NCBI GenBank assembly: GCA_030604505.1
Contig: JAUVVT010000060.1
Coordinates: forward strand, 1-7,926
Source: a bacterium
GTDB taxonomy: Bacteria; SM23-31; JAUVVT01
Length of the DNA: 7,926 bases
Direction of reading: 5' to 3'
This document shows, piece after piece, positions 1 to 6,276 of this stretch (positions within the stretch are counted from its first letter, which is position 1; each line of letters begins with the position of its first letter). The notes beneath the pieces were generated by a model. That model ran no database searches. It saw only the letters and a program-made list of their open reading frames with translations, and was not told where the DNA came from. The position numbers and the translations under genes are program-made.

Positions 1-1512
1 CCGGCACATTTGTATTTGCAAAAAATGGGACCGGGTCTGCCTGATACCGTAGAACCAACAATAGACCTATTTGTCGCAGAAACCGCGACACTTTTGGCAT
101 GGACGTACTATCTTCTCGGTCCCCGGTTAGACGATGTATCGCCGCTTATCCGAACACGTATCCTGCAGGAAGCAGATATACGAATCCTAACACCTTTTTT
201 GAAACGCAATGATTTCTGGTGGATGGGATTTGATGAAAATCGCACCGTTAATAACTGGAATCCATGGTGTAATTCCAACTGTCTCACTGCTGCCCTAATA
301 TTTGAGCAGGATGAAGAAAGACGCCGGCATTTGGTTCATAAATCTATGAAAAGTATTGACCAGTTCATCAAACCCTATCCTCTGGACGGCAGCTGTGATG
401 AAGGACCCGGATACTGGAACCGTGCCGGAGCTTCGCTTTTTGAATGCCTGGAATTACTCGGAAGTGCAACAAACGGTGAAATTAATATATACAAAGAACC
501 GCTCATCAAAGAAATGGGCCGATACATTTATCGCGCACACATAGCTGAAGATTATTTTATTAATTTTGCTGATGCATCCGCTAAAGTAGGAATAGCTGGT
601 AATCTGACATTTCGCTACGGCAGGGAAATTGATGATAAACGGCTTGCCGGATTTGGAGCTCATTTTGCAAAAAAGAGGCTCCAACAAAGCTCCACCGTTT
701 CCGGCGGTATTGCACGAATACTTCCTGCCCTGTTTTGCCTTAATGAATTGCTCGCTGCAGAAACAGCTCTTCCTATGCTTCGTGATGTATGGTTAAAAGA
801 CCTAAATCTGATGGCTGCCCGTTCAAAGGATTCCTCTCACAAAGGATTGTATGTTGCAGCTAAAGGAGGAACTAACGGAGAAAGCCACAATCACAACGAT
901 GTAGGCAGTTTTATTGTCTATGCCGACGGACGTCCGGTGATAATTGACGTCGGTGTAGAAACATACACTAAAAAGACATTCAGCCCTCAGCGCTATGATA
1001 TATGGACAATGCAGTCAGCATATCACAACCTTCCGACCATCAATGGAGTAATGCAGAAAGCAGGCAAAAAATTTGCCGCAAGAAATGTCTCTTATAAATC
1101 AAATGATTCTTATGCACAGATAACAATGGATATTGCCTTAGCTTATCCACCTGAAGCTTTTGTAGATTCATGGGTGCGCACAATCCGCCTGAATCGCGGT
1201 AAAAATATTAATATAACAGATTCATATAAACTGAAAAAATTAACCGGAGATTTAACATTAAGCTTTATTACATCCTGCAATGCAGCCATTGAGAGCCCTG
1301 GAAAATTGGCTCTAAAAGATGTTAAAACCGGTCTTCCCGCTGTTTCAGTGCAAGTACATTTTGATTCTAAAAAGTTTACTCCTACTATAGAAAACATTAC
1401 AATTGAAGATAACAGATTGAAATCGGTATGGGGCAGCCAAATAACGCGAATTATTCTACGTGCAGATAAACCAAAGATTCAGGATACCTTTAAACTCCGG
1501 ATTACTCAATGA
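1..1512 (+). CDS. Heparinase II/III family polysaccharide lyase, 5'-truncated by the window edge
   Basis: The frame is open to base 1, and its first three codons (Pro-Ala-His) match residues 160-162 of the downstream paralogue. The real start therefore lies outside the window and about 160 N-terminal residues, including any signal peptide, are missing; the TTG at base 10 is not a start. In the 503 visible residues there is the end of an alpha/alpha barrel, with NNWNPW at about 84-89 and DEGPGYW at about 133-139 holding the probable catalytic Tyr138. A C-terminal beta-sandwich (heparinase II/III-like domain) follows, with HNHNDVG at about 296-302 and AYHNLP further on. Enzymes of this superfamily cleave uronate-containing polysaccharides such as heparin or alginate by beta-elimination in the periplasm or outside the cell. 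The substrate here is unknown. It is 60 bases upstream of its paralogue and probably co-transcribed with it. Family assignment is strong; specificity is not determinable. Confidence 0.9.
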   Translation, partial: PAHLYLQKMGPGLPDTVEPTIDLFVAETATLLAWTYYLLGPRLDDVSPLIRTRILQEADIRILTPFLKRNDFWWMGFDENRTVNNWNPWCNSNCLTAALIFEQDEERRRHLVHKSMKSIDQFIKPYPLDGSCDEGPGYWNRAGASLFECLELLGSATNGEINIYKEPLIKEMGRYIYRAHIAEDYFINFADASAKVGIAGNLTFRYGREIDDKRLAGFGAHFAKKRLQQSSTVSGGIARILPALFCLNELLAAETALPMLRDVWLKDLNLMAARSKDSSHKGLYVAAKGGTNGESHNHNDVGSFIVYADGRPVIIDVGVETYTKKTFSPQRYDIWTMQSAYHNLPTINGVMQKAGKKFAARNVSYKSNDSYAQITMDIALAYPPEAFVDSWVRTIRLNRGKNINITDSYKLKKLTGDLTLSFITSCNAAIESPGKLALKDVKTGLPAVSVQVHFDSKKFTPTIENITIEDNRLKSVWGSQITRIILRADKPKIQDTFKLRITQ

Positions 1513-1515
1513 AAA
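1486..1515 (+). repeat. 30-base exact direct repeat, copy 1, spanning the lyase stop codon
   Basis: This stretch is identical base for base to 3550-3579. It encodes the last eight residues (TFKLRITQ), the TGA stop and three following bases in both lyase genes. The offset between the copies is 2064 bases, close to the length of one gene plus its spacer. That fits a tandem duplication of a whole gene, or later gene conversion at the 3' end. Confidence 0.9.
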
Positions 1516-1520
1516 TAAAC

Positions 1521-1547
1521 CACGAATTACATGGATTTCACAGATAA
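1521..1547 (+). repeat. Three degenerate 9-base units in the spacer between the lyase genes
   Basis: Three consecutive 9-mers can be read: CACGAATTA, CATGGATTT and CACAGATAA, following the approximate pattern CAY-RRATWW. They fill almost half of the 60-base spacer. Similar CACGAATT/CACAGATT tracts recur between genes in some environmental bacterial genomes (recalled, not checked here). Their function is unknown. No hairpin or T-run is present, so this does not look like a terminator. Confidence 0.5.
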
Positions 1548-1560
1548 AGAAAAATATTAA

Positions 1561-1565
1561 GAGGG
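1561..1565 (+). promoter_or_regulatory. Ribosome binding site of the second lyase gene
   Basis: GAGGG lies seven bases before the ATG at 1573, a good Shine-Dalgarno match and spacing. It supports this start over the out-of-frame ATG at 1566. Confidence 0.75.
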
Positions 1566-1572
1566 ATGAATC

Positions 1573-3576
1573 ATGTTTAAATATATAAAGATTGGTAATA
1601 ATATATCACAGTTCATATTTTTATTCGTGGTGGGATTTTTCTTAATAACCACACAGATATTCTCTCAGGAGATGATGAGAGAACCTTTATTGAGTGGGAA
1701 CTATTCATACGAATTGAGAGATATTTTGCTTTCCCCCGAAGACTGGCATCCCTTTCCGACGGCTGATGAACGGAAAGCATGGACATCTCTACCTGATGTA
1801 ACCCGTAAAGCCCATATCAGACGGGGAGAAAAAGCTATTGAACGTGAACTGCCGGCGATTCCGGCAACTATTTACCTCGATTGGTACCGGTCGGAAGTAA
1901 AGGAAGCTGATTGGCATAGAGTACACGGTCCCCGCCGTTCCATACTCAGCGATCTTGTAATTGCGGAATGTATTGAGGGAAAAGGTCGGTTTATGGATGC
2001 GATTATCAACACAATTTGGGCTATCTGTGAGGAGACTGCCTGGTATCACCCGGCGCATGTCGGTGGTGTAGGTACGGACAGGTCAGGAAAGGGACCTGTT
2101 CTCCCTATTAAAGATAAGCCCACTATAGCACTTCGCTCTGCCAGGACTGCGAGTCTTCTTGCGTGGACTATCTATCTGCTCGGCAATCAGCTTGACCACA
2201 TTTCACCGATAATAAGAGAACGTATTCAACAGGAGATAGAACATCGGACTCTGAAACCATATCTGGAACGTTATTTTAGATGGATGTTTTTTGATTTTAA
2301 CTGGAATACTTACTGCAACTATCATTGTCTTTCTGTTATACTCCTTCTGAAACAGGATGAGACACGGCGACTTGATATGATTCATAAGATGTTAAGGAGC
2401 CTTGACCGATTCATTATACCTCAACCTTCGGACGGCAGCTGTACAGAGGGTCCAAGCTACTGGAATATGGCAGGAGGGGCGCTGTTTGGCTGCTTAGAGC
2501 TGCTTCACAACGTTACAAACGGTAATATCGATATCTATAATGAGCCGCTGATTCAGGATATAGGGCGATTTATATACCGTGTACATATTAATGATGACTA
2601 CTTCATAAACATCAGTGATTGTCGCCCAAGAGTCAGAATCTCCGGTGACTTGGTATTTCGCTATGGTAAGAGAATTGGAGATGAGCACCTCACTGCTCTT
2701 GGTACATATACAGCGGCAAAACAATACTCCAGCGATCCATGTGTCTCCGGATTGGACTTTCACGAGCTCAGAGCACTTTTTAATATGTCAAAATGGCTCG
2801 CTGCAGAACAGCCCGCGCCATTGGTTCGCGACGTCTGGCTCGACGATGAGGAGATGCAGATGATGGCAGCGCGTACACAGGAGGGCTCCTCAAAGGGATT
2901 ATATGTGGCTGCATGGGGAGGGCATAACAGACAACACCACAACCATAACGATGTCGGTAATTTTATCGTTTATGTCGATGGACATCCTATAATTATTGAT
3001 ACCGGTCCGGTAGGATACAGCAACAAAAGCTTCAGTGCCAGCCGTTATGATATATGGAGCATGCAGTCGGCATACCATAACCTGCCAACCATCAGCGGAA
3101 TTATGCAGAAAGATGGAAGAGAGTTTGCAGCAAAGAATGTTTCGTATAAGTCAAAAGAATCCTCTGCTCAACTGACTATGGATATTGCCGGAGCTTATCC
3201 ACCGGAGGCTAATGTGGATAAATGGTTACGCACAGTCCGACTAAACAGAAATAAGAATATTACGGTTACAGATTCATATAAATTAGCAAAGACGGTACGT
3301 GAAATAACGTTAAGTCTAATGACACCATGCATTGTAACAATCGAAAAACAAGGACACCTCATGTTGAAAAAGGTTCCTGTTGAGACAGATGAAATACCGG
3401 TAACGGTGCAATTATACTACGATGCAGATAAGCTGACACCAACCATTGAAAAAATATTTGATACCATTGAAGACTCCGAAATGAAATCCAGATGGAGTGA
3501 ACATTTAACGAGAATTATTCTTCGTGCGGTTTCTCCCCAGCTCCGAGACACCTTTAAACTCCGGATTACTCAATGA
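1573..3576 (+). CDS. Secreted heparinase II/III family polysaccharide lyase (tandem paralogue)
   Basis: This is a complete 667-residue protein. Residues 1-31 form a signal peptide (Lys-containing start, hydrophobic core about 13-27, likely cleavage between Ser31 and Gln32), so it acts in the periplasm or outside the cell. An alpha/alpha barrel follows to about residue 390, with FNWNTYCNYHC at 242-252 and CTEGPSYW at 290-297, where Tyr296 is the probable catalytic base/acid. The C-terminal beta-sandwich carries HHNHNDVG at 455-462 and AYHNLP at 500-505. By family, it should cleave a uronate polysaccharide by beta-elimination. Over a 76-residue stretch around AYHNLP I count 56 identities (74%) with the upstream lyase. 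It lacks about six residues before the NWN motif that the upstream copy has, and reads NYHC where that copy has NSNC. The substrate or cleavage mode may therefore differ. GAGGG at 1561 supports the start. The downstream lipoprotein gene follows after 43 bases. Confidence 0.92.
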   Translation: MFKYIKIGNNISQFIFLFVVGFFLITTQIFSQEMMREPLLSGNYSYELRDILLSPEDWHPFPTADERKAWTSLPDVTRKAHIRRGEKAIERELPAIPATIYLDWYRSEVKEADWHRVHGPRRSILSDLVIAECIEGKGRFMDAIINTIWAICEETAWYHPAHVGGVGTDRSGKGPVLPIKDKPTIALRSARTASLLAWTIYLLGNQLDHISPIIRERIQQEIEHRTLKPYLERYFRWMFFDFNWNTYCNYHCLSVILLLKQDETRRLDMIHKMLRSLDRFIIPQPSDGSCTEGPSYWNMAGGALFGCLELLHNVTNGNIDIYNEPLIQDIGRFIYRVHINDDYFINISDCRPRVRISGDLVFRYGKRIGDEHLTALGTYTAAKQYSSDPCVSGLDFHELRALFNMSKWLAAEQPAPLVRDVWLDDEEMQMMAARTQEGSSKGLYVAAWGGHNRQHHNHNDVGNFIVYVDGHPIIIDTGPVGYSNKSFSASRYDIWSMQSAYHNLPTISGIMQKDGREFAAKNVSYKSKESSAQLTMDIAGAYPPEANVDKWLRTVRLNRNKNITVTDSYKLAKTVREITLSLMTPCIVTIEKQGHLMLKKVPVETDEIPVTVQLYYDADKLTPTIEKIFDTIEDSEMKSRWSEHLTRIILRAVSPQLRDTFKLRITQ

Positions 3577-3579
3577 AAA
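3550..3579 (+). repeat. 30-base exact direct repeat, copy 2, spanning the second lyase stop codon
   Basis: Identical to 1486-1515. It again covers the last eight codons (TFKLRITQ), TGA and three following bases. Similarity stops abruptly after it: the next spacer is unlike the first and has no 9-base units. Confidence 0.9.
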
Positions 3580-3605
3580 ATCAATCCTTGACCAAAAATT
3601 CCACA

Positions 3606-3610
3606 AAAGG
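3606..3610 (+). promoter_or_regulatory. Ribosome binding site of the propeller lipoprotein gene
   Basis: AAAGG sits nine bases before the ATG at 3620. Together with the signal-peptide-like MKKLKK start, it favours 3620 over the in-frame ATG at 3524, which would overlap the lyase gene by 53 bases and bury the signal sequence. Confidence 0.65.
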
Positions 3611-3619
3611 AATCTTATT

Positions 3620-6070
3620 ATGAAAAAATTAAAAAAAACGATTAAAAGGATATCATTCTTATTAATGTTAGGGTATGTTCCGTTATTCATTGATAGCTGT
3701 GTCGACCGCCCGATTACCGATTTTGTTCCCGGAGCAGTTTTCCGGGAATATAAATGGAATGGACCCTGGGTTAATGCAGGCAAATGGCAAAGGGTAACCG
3801 ACCCGAATGCCCGACATGAAGGTGCAAAAAAATTTCTCCCAAATCCTGTCAACAGTATAAATATTGAAAACCTTGCCGGCGCTGTCAATGCGGAAGTTTA
3901 TATCGAACTATTGCAGTGTCATGCCGGAACCTATAATAAGAGAATCCGGGTGAATGGTAACCAATGGCTGCAGATTCCGGAAACCGCAGGTGTTCCCGGT
4001 AATAATCCGGAATGTTATCAGACAATGACTTATCCCGTCGTAGATATACCGCTGTCTCATCTCAAGACAGCCGAAAACACATTTGAACTTACAACCGGTG
4101 GTCAAACCTGCCACGATTTTGGCTGGGGACAATACCTTATCTATGGCATAACCTTTCGTATTTATTATTCTAAATCAAAAATTCATCCTAAAGGTGAAAT
4201 AATATTTCCTTCATCGGGCTCGTCAATAGGCGAAAATCCTTCAATCACTGCAAAAGCACACAGCTCTTTCGGTATCAAACAGGTCGATTTTATAGGGTAT
4301 TATGAAGATTTTAATTATGAAGGGGATAACATCTGGCATCAGTGGCATTATAATTATCATTATGGAAAAATTCAGCACCATTTAGGTACTGCAGCAAGTC
4401 CACCGTATAGTATTACATGGAATACCGAGTGGATTCCGGACCAGGAGATGCCGATTAGCATTATGGCACGAATTACAGATAATAATGATATATGTTATTT
4501 AACTCCGGCTGTTAGTAATATCGATTTTGTCCGTGAAGGCAGATCGGTAAAATTATATAAACCCTACGACCTTCCTGAAAAATGGGTGAGCCGCGCAGGA
4601 AAAACTCGCAGCTGTAAAATAAATATTTCGGATAATCTCAGCAAGGCAGCAAGTGCTAAGATGATGCTGGTCAGCTGGTCCGGTAAGCATGCTGAAGCAA
4701 TAGGTATAAACGATAAAAAAGTAGTTACTAACATAGGTTTAGACCATGACCTTAGCTATGATGAAATAAATGTACCTCTTGATTATCTTCAATCCGGTAG
4801 TCATACGCCATATACGTATTCATCGACGGAGCATCACGGTATCGAGGTTAATTTGCCCGGTATTGCTTTAAAGATAGCTTATGAGAAAGTCAAATCAGAC
4901 TATCCCGGTATAGTGATAAGTAAATGGACACATCTATCGAGCGTGAACGGAGAAATTCCTTTGCCAAATCCGGGCAATCAGCAGACTGCATCTTTAGTCT
5001 TTGATGCCGATAACGACGGTATCAATGATTTTATTATTACTGAACGCTCCCAGGCACCCTCGGTCATTTTGTATCGTCGAAATCCTAACGGATGGACAAG
5101 ATATATAGTCGATGATACACCCCTTCGCATTGAAGCGGGCTCTGATTGCCTTGATATCGACGGCGACGGAGACCTTGATATAATCTTCGGAGGCGACGGT
5201 GGAAGCAACAAAGTCTGGTGGTGGGAAAATCCATACCCGGTTTATAAACCGGCCACACCATGGAAACGCCGTGAAATTAAAAACTTTGGCGCAAATAAAC
5301 ATCACGACCAAATGTTTGGTGATTTTGACGGTGATGGAAAAGCAGAACTTGTATTCTGGAACCAGGGTGCCAATAAGCTGTATATAACCGAAATTCCGGA
5401 AAATCCTGAGATAACCGAGCCCTGGGAATGTATAGAGATTTATTCGTGGAGCAGGGATAATGAAGTTGAACAGCGCGGTACTTACCCCGCCTGGAAATCC
5501 CCCAATGAACATGAGGGTTTGACTAAAGCTGATATTGACGGAGACGGAAAGATTGACATTATTGGTGGCGGCAGATGGTTCAAACATAACGGAAGAACAA
5601 ACTATACGCCGAATGTCATAGACGCCAGTTATACATTCTCGCGGTCAGCAGCTGGACAGCTCATAAAGGGCGGACGTCCGGAAGTTATACTTGTGGTCGG
5701 TGATGGTATAGCCCCAATGATAATGTACGAATGGAAAAACGGTAAATGGGTCGATAAGGAACTGGTAAAAGAAATAGACAACGGACATACTTTAGAAATT
5801 ATTGATTTCGACGGAGATGGGAACCTTGACATATTTAATGCAGAAATGCGCCTGAATAAAGGCAACCCGGACGCTAAAATAAGGATTTTATTGGGCGATG
5901 GTAAAGGAAACTTTACAATAACAATAGTCGATAGCGGCTATGGGCTTCATGAGTCCAAGATTGCCGACTTGGATGGAGACGGAGACCTGGACATTTTGGG
6001 AAAACCTTACAACTGGGAGTCGCCGCGCCTTGATATATGGCTAAATGAAGGTTATGACATACATCCCTGA
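3620..6070 (+). CDS. Probable lipoprotein: carbohydrate-binding-like and Ig-like domains plus FG-GAP/VCBS seven-bladed propeller
   Basis: The product has 816 residues. A lysine-rich start and hydrophobic segment end in FIDSC, so Cys27 is a likely lipidation site; Asp just before Ser makes the lipobox imperfect. Residues about 40-183 form a beta-sandwich that looks carbohydrate-binding. Residues about 190-304 look Ig/cadherin-like, with an aromatic and His-rich stretch at 238-254. Residues about 308-423 resemble the first sandwich. From about 430 to the end is a propeller with FG-GAP/VCBS-type Asp-rich calcium loops starting at D462, D512, D568, D638, D729 and D783. A degenerate loop near 679-690 would bring the count to seven blades. 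His562, His631, His723 and His777 each lie six or seven residues before a loop. No catalytic family is recognised. The context suggests glycan binding or processing of lyase products. Distant alternatives are a propeller lyase or a fungal aldos-2-ulose dehydratase-like propeller enzyme; both are weak guesses. Confidence 0.85.
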   Translation: MKKLKKTIKRISFLLMLGYVPLFIDSCVDRPITDFVPGAVFREYKWNGPWVNAGKWQRVTDPNARHEGAKKFLPNPVNSINIENLAGAVNAEVYIELLQCHAGTYNKRIRVNGNQWLQIPETAGVPGNNPECYQTMTYPVVDIPLSHLKTAENTFELTTGGQTCHDFGWGQYLIYGITFRIYYSKSKIHPKGEIIFPSSGSSIGENPSITAKAHSSFGIKQVDFIGYYEDFNYEGDNIWHQWHYNYHYGKIQHHLGTAASPPYSITWNTEWIPDQEMPISIMARITDNNDICYLTPAVSNIDFVREGRSVKLYKPYDLPEKWVSRAGKTRSCKINISDNLSKAASAKMMLVSWSGKHAEAIGINDKKVVTNIGLDHDLSYDEINVPLDYLQSGSHTPYTYSSTEHHGIEVNLPGIALKIAYEKVKSDYPGIVISKWTHLSSVNGEIPLPNPGNQQTASLVFDADNDGINDFIITERSQAPSVILYRRNPNGWTRYIVDDTPLRIEAGSDCLDIDGDGDLDIIFGGDGGSNKVWWWENPYPVYKPATPWKRREIKNFGANKHHDQMFGDFDGDGKAELVFWNQGANKLYITEIPENPEITEPWECIEIYSWSRDNEVEQRGTYPAWKSPNEHEGLTKADIDGDGKIDIIGGGRWFKHNGRTNYTPNVIDASYTFSRSAAGQLIKGGRPEVILVVGDGIAPMIMYEWKNGKWVDKELVKEIDNGHTLEIIDFDGDGNLDIFNAEMRLNKGNPDAKIRILLGDGKGNFTITIVDSGYGLHESKIADLDGDGDLDILGKPYNWESPRLDIWLNEGYDIHP

Positions 6071-6114
6071 ATCAATAGGACATTATGAGATATCCCATCC
6101 GCAGTCTCCAGTAA

Positions 6115-6148
6115 ATTAAAGATTATATTATAAATAAAAATCTTTAAT
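6115..6148 (+). terminator. AT-rich 10-bp perfect inverted repeat downstream of the lipoprotein gene
   Basis: The left arm ATTAAAGATT (6115-6124) and right arm AATCTTTAAT (6139-6148) pair perfectly around a 14-base loop, 45 bases past the stop codon. The stem has only one G-C pair and no T-run follows, so it would be a poor intrinsic terminator. It could instead be a palindromic protein-binding site ahead of the next gene. The terminator label is tentative. Confidence 0.3.
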
Positions 6149-6208
6149 AGAACAGTCAAATATGCCTTTTTGCGAAAAAAACAAAATTTTTATAAAAAAT
6201 CTTTGATA
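6134..6208 (+). repeat. Pair of near-identical AT-rich motifs in the intergenic region
   Basis: The motif ATAAAAATCTTTAATA at 6134-6149 recurs as ATAAAAAATCTTTGATA at 6192-6208, differing by one extra A and one A-to-G change. The first copy overlaps the right arm of the inverted repeat, and the second overlaps the -35-like box of the candidate promoter. In such AT-rich sequence chance is possible, but the spacing makes a repeated operator worth considering. Confidence 0.4.
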
Positions 6209-6230
6209 TTTCCATTTCTGGTTTTATATT
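6203..6230 (+). promoter_or_regulatory. Candidate sigma70-type promoter for the repeat-protein gene
   Basis: TTGATA (6203-6208) and TATATT (6225-6230) are separated by 16 bases, each one or two mismatches from the -35 and -10 consensus. Transcription would begin near 6237, giving a leader of about 40 bases. The gene has no clear Shine-Dalgarno sequence. The whole gap 6071-6276 is very AT-rich, so chance matches are likely; the position just ahead of a compositionally distinct gene is the main support. Confidence 0.4.
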
Positions 6231-6276
6231 AAATTGTAAATTACAAAAAATTAGTTAAATATAAATAGAATCCACA

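Noticed and set aside
10..12. TTG at base 10 as the start of the first lyase
   Set aside because: The frame is open to base 1, the preceding codons (Pro-Ala-His) match the paralogue, and no ribosome binding site or signal peptide can be seen. The gene continues to the left of the window.
3524..3619. Upstream in-frame ATG extending the lipoprotein gene by 32 residues into the lyase gene
   Set aside because: It would overlap the lyase by 53 bases and place a charged stretch ahead of a good signal peptide. The ATG at 3620 has an AAAGG at proper spacing and a typical lysine-rich signal start.
3505..3888. 127-codon open frame on the minus strand across the lyase/lipoprotein junction
   Set aside because: It is antisense to two well-supported genes and its two ribosome binding/start regions, with low-complexity Phe/Ile content and no recognisable motif.
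4994..5587. 197-codon open frame on the minus strand
   Set aside because: It lies wholly inside the propeller gene, opposite the Asp-rich repeats whose codons read as Ser/Val/Ile-rich sequence on the other strand. It has no domain of its own and is a shadow frame.
6166..6200. Short hairpins such as TTTTT-GCG-AAAAA as an intrinsic terminator
   Set aside because: The stem is only A-T pairs and is followed by A-rich rather than T-rich sequence, so it is expected by chance in this AT-rich gap.
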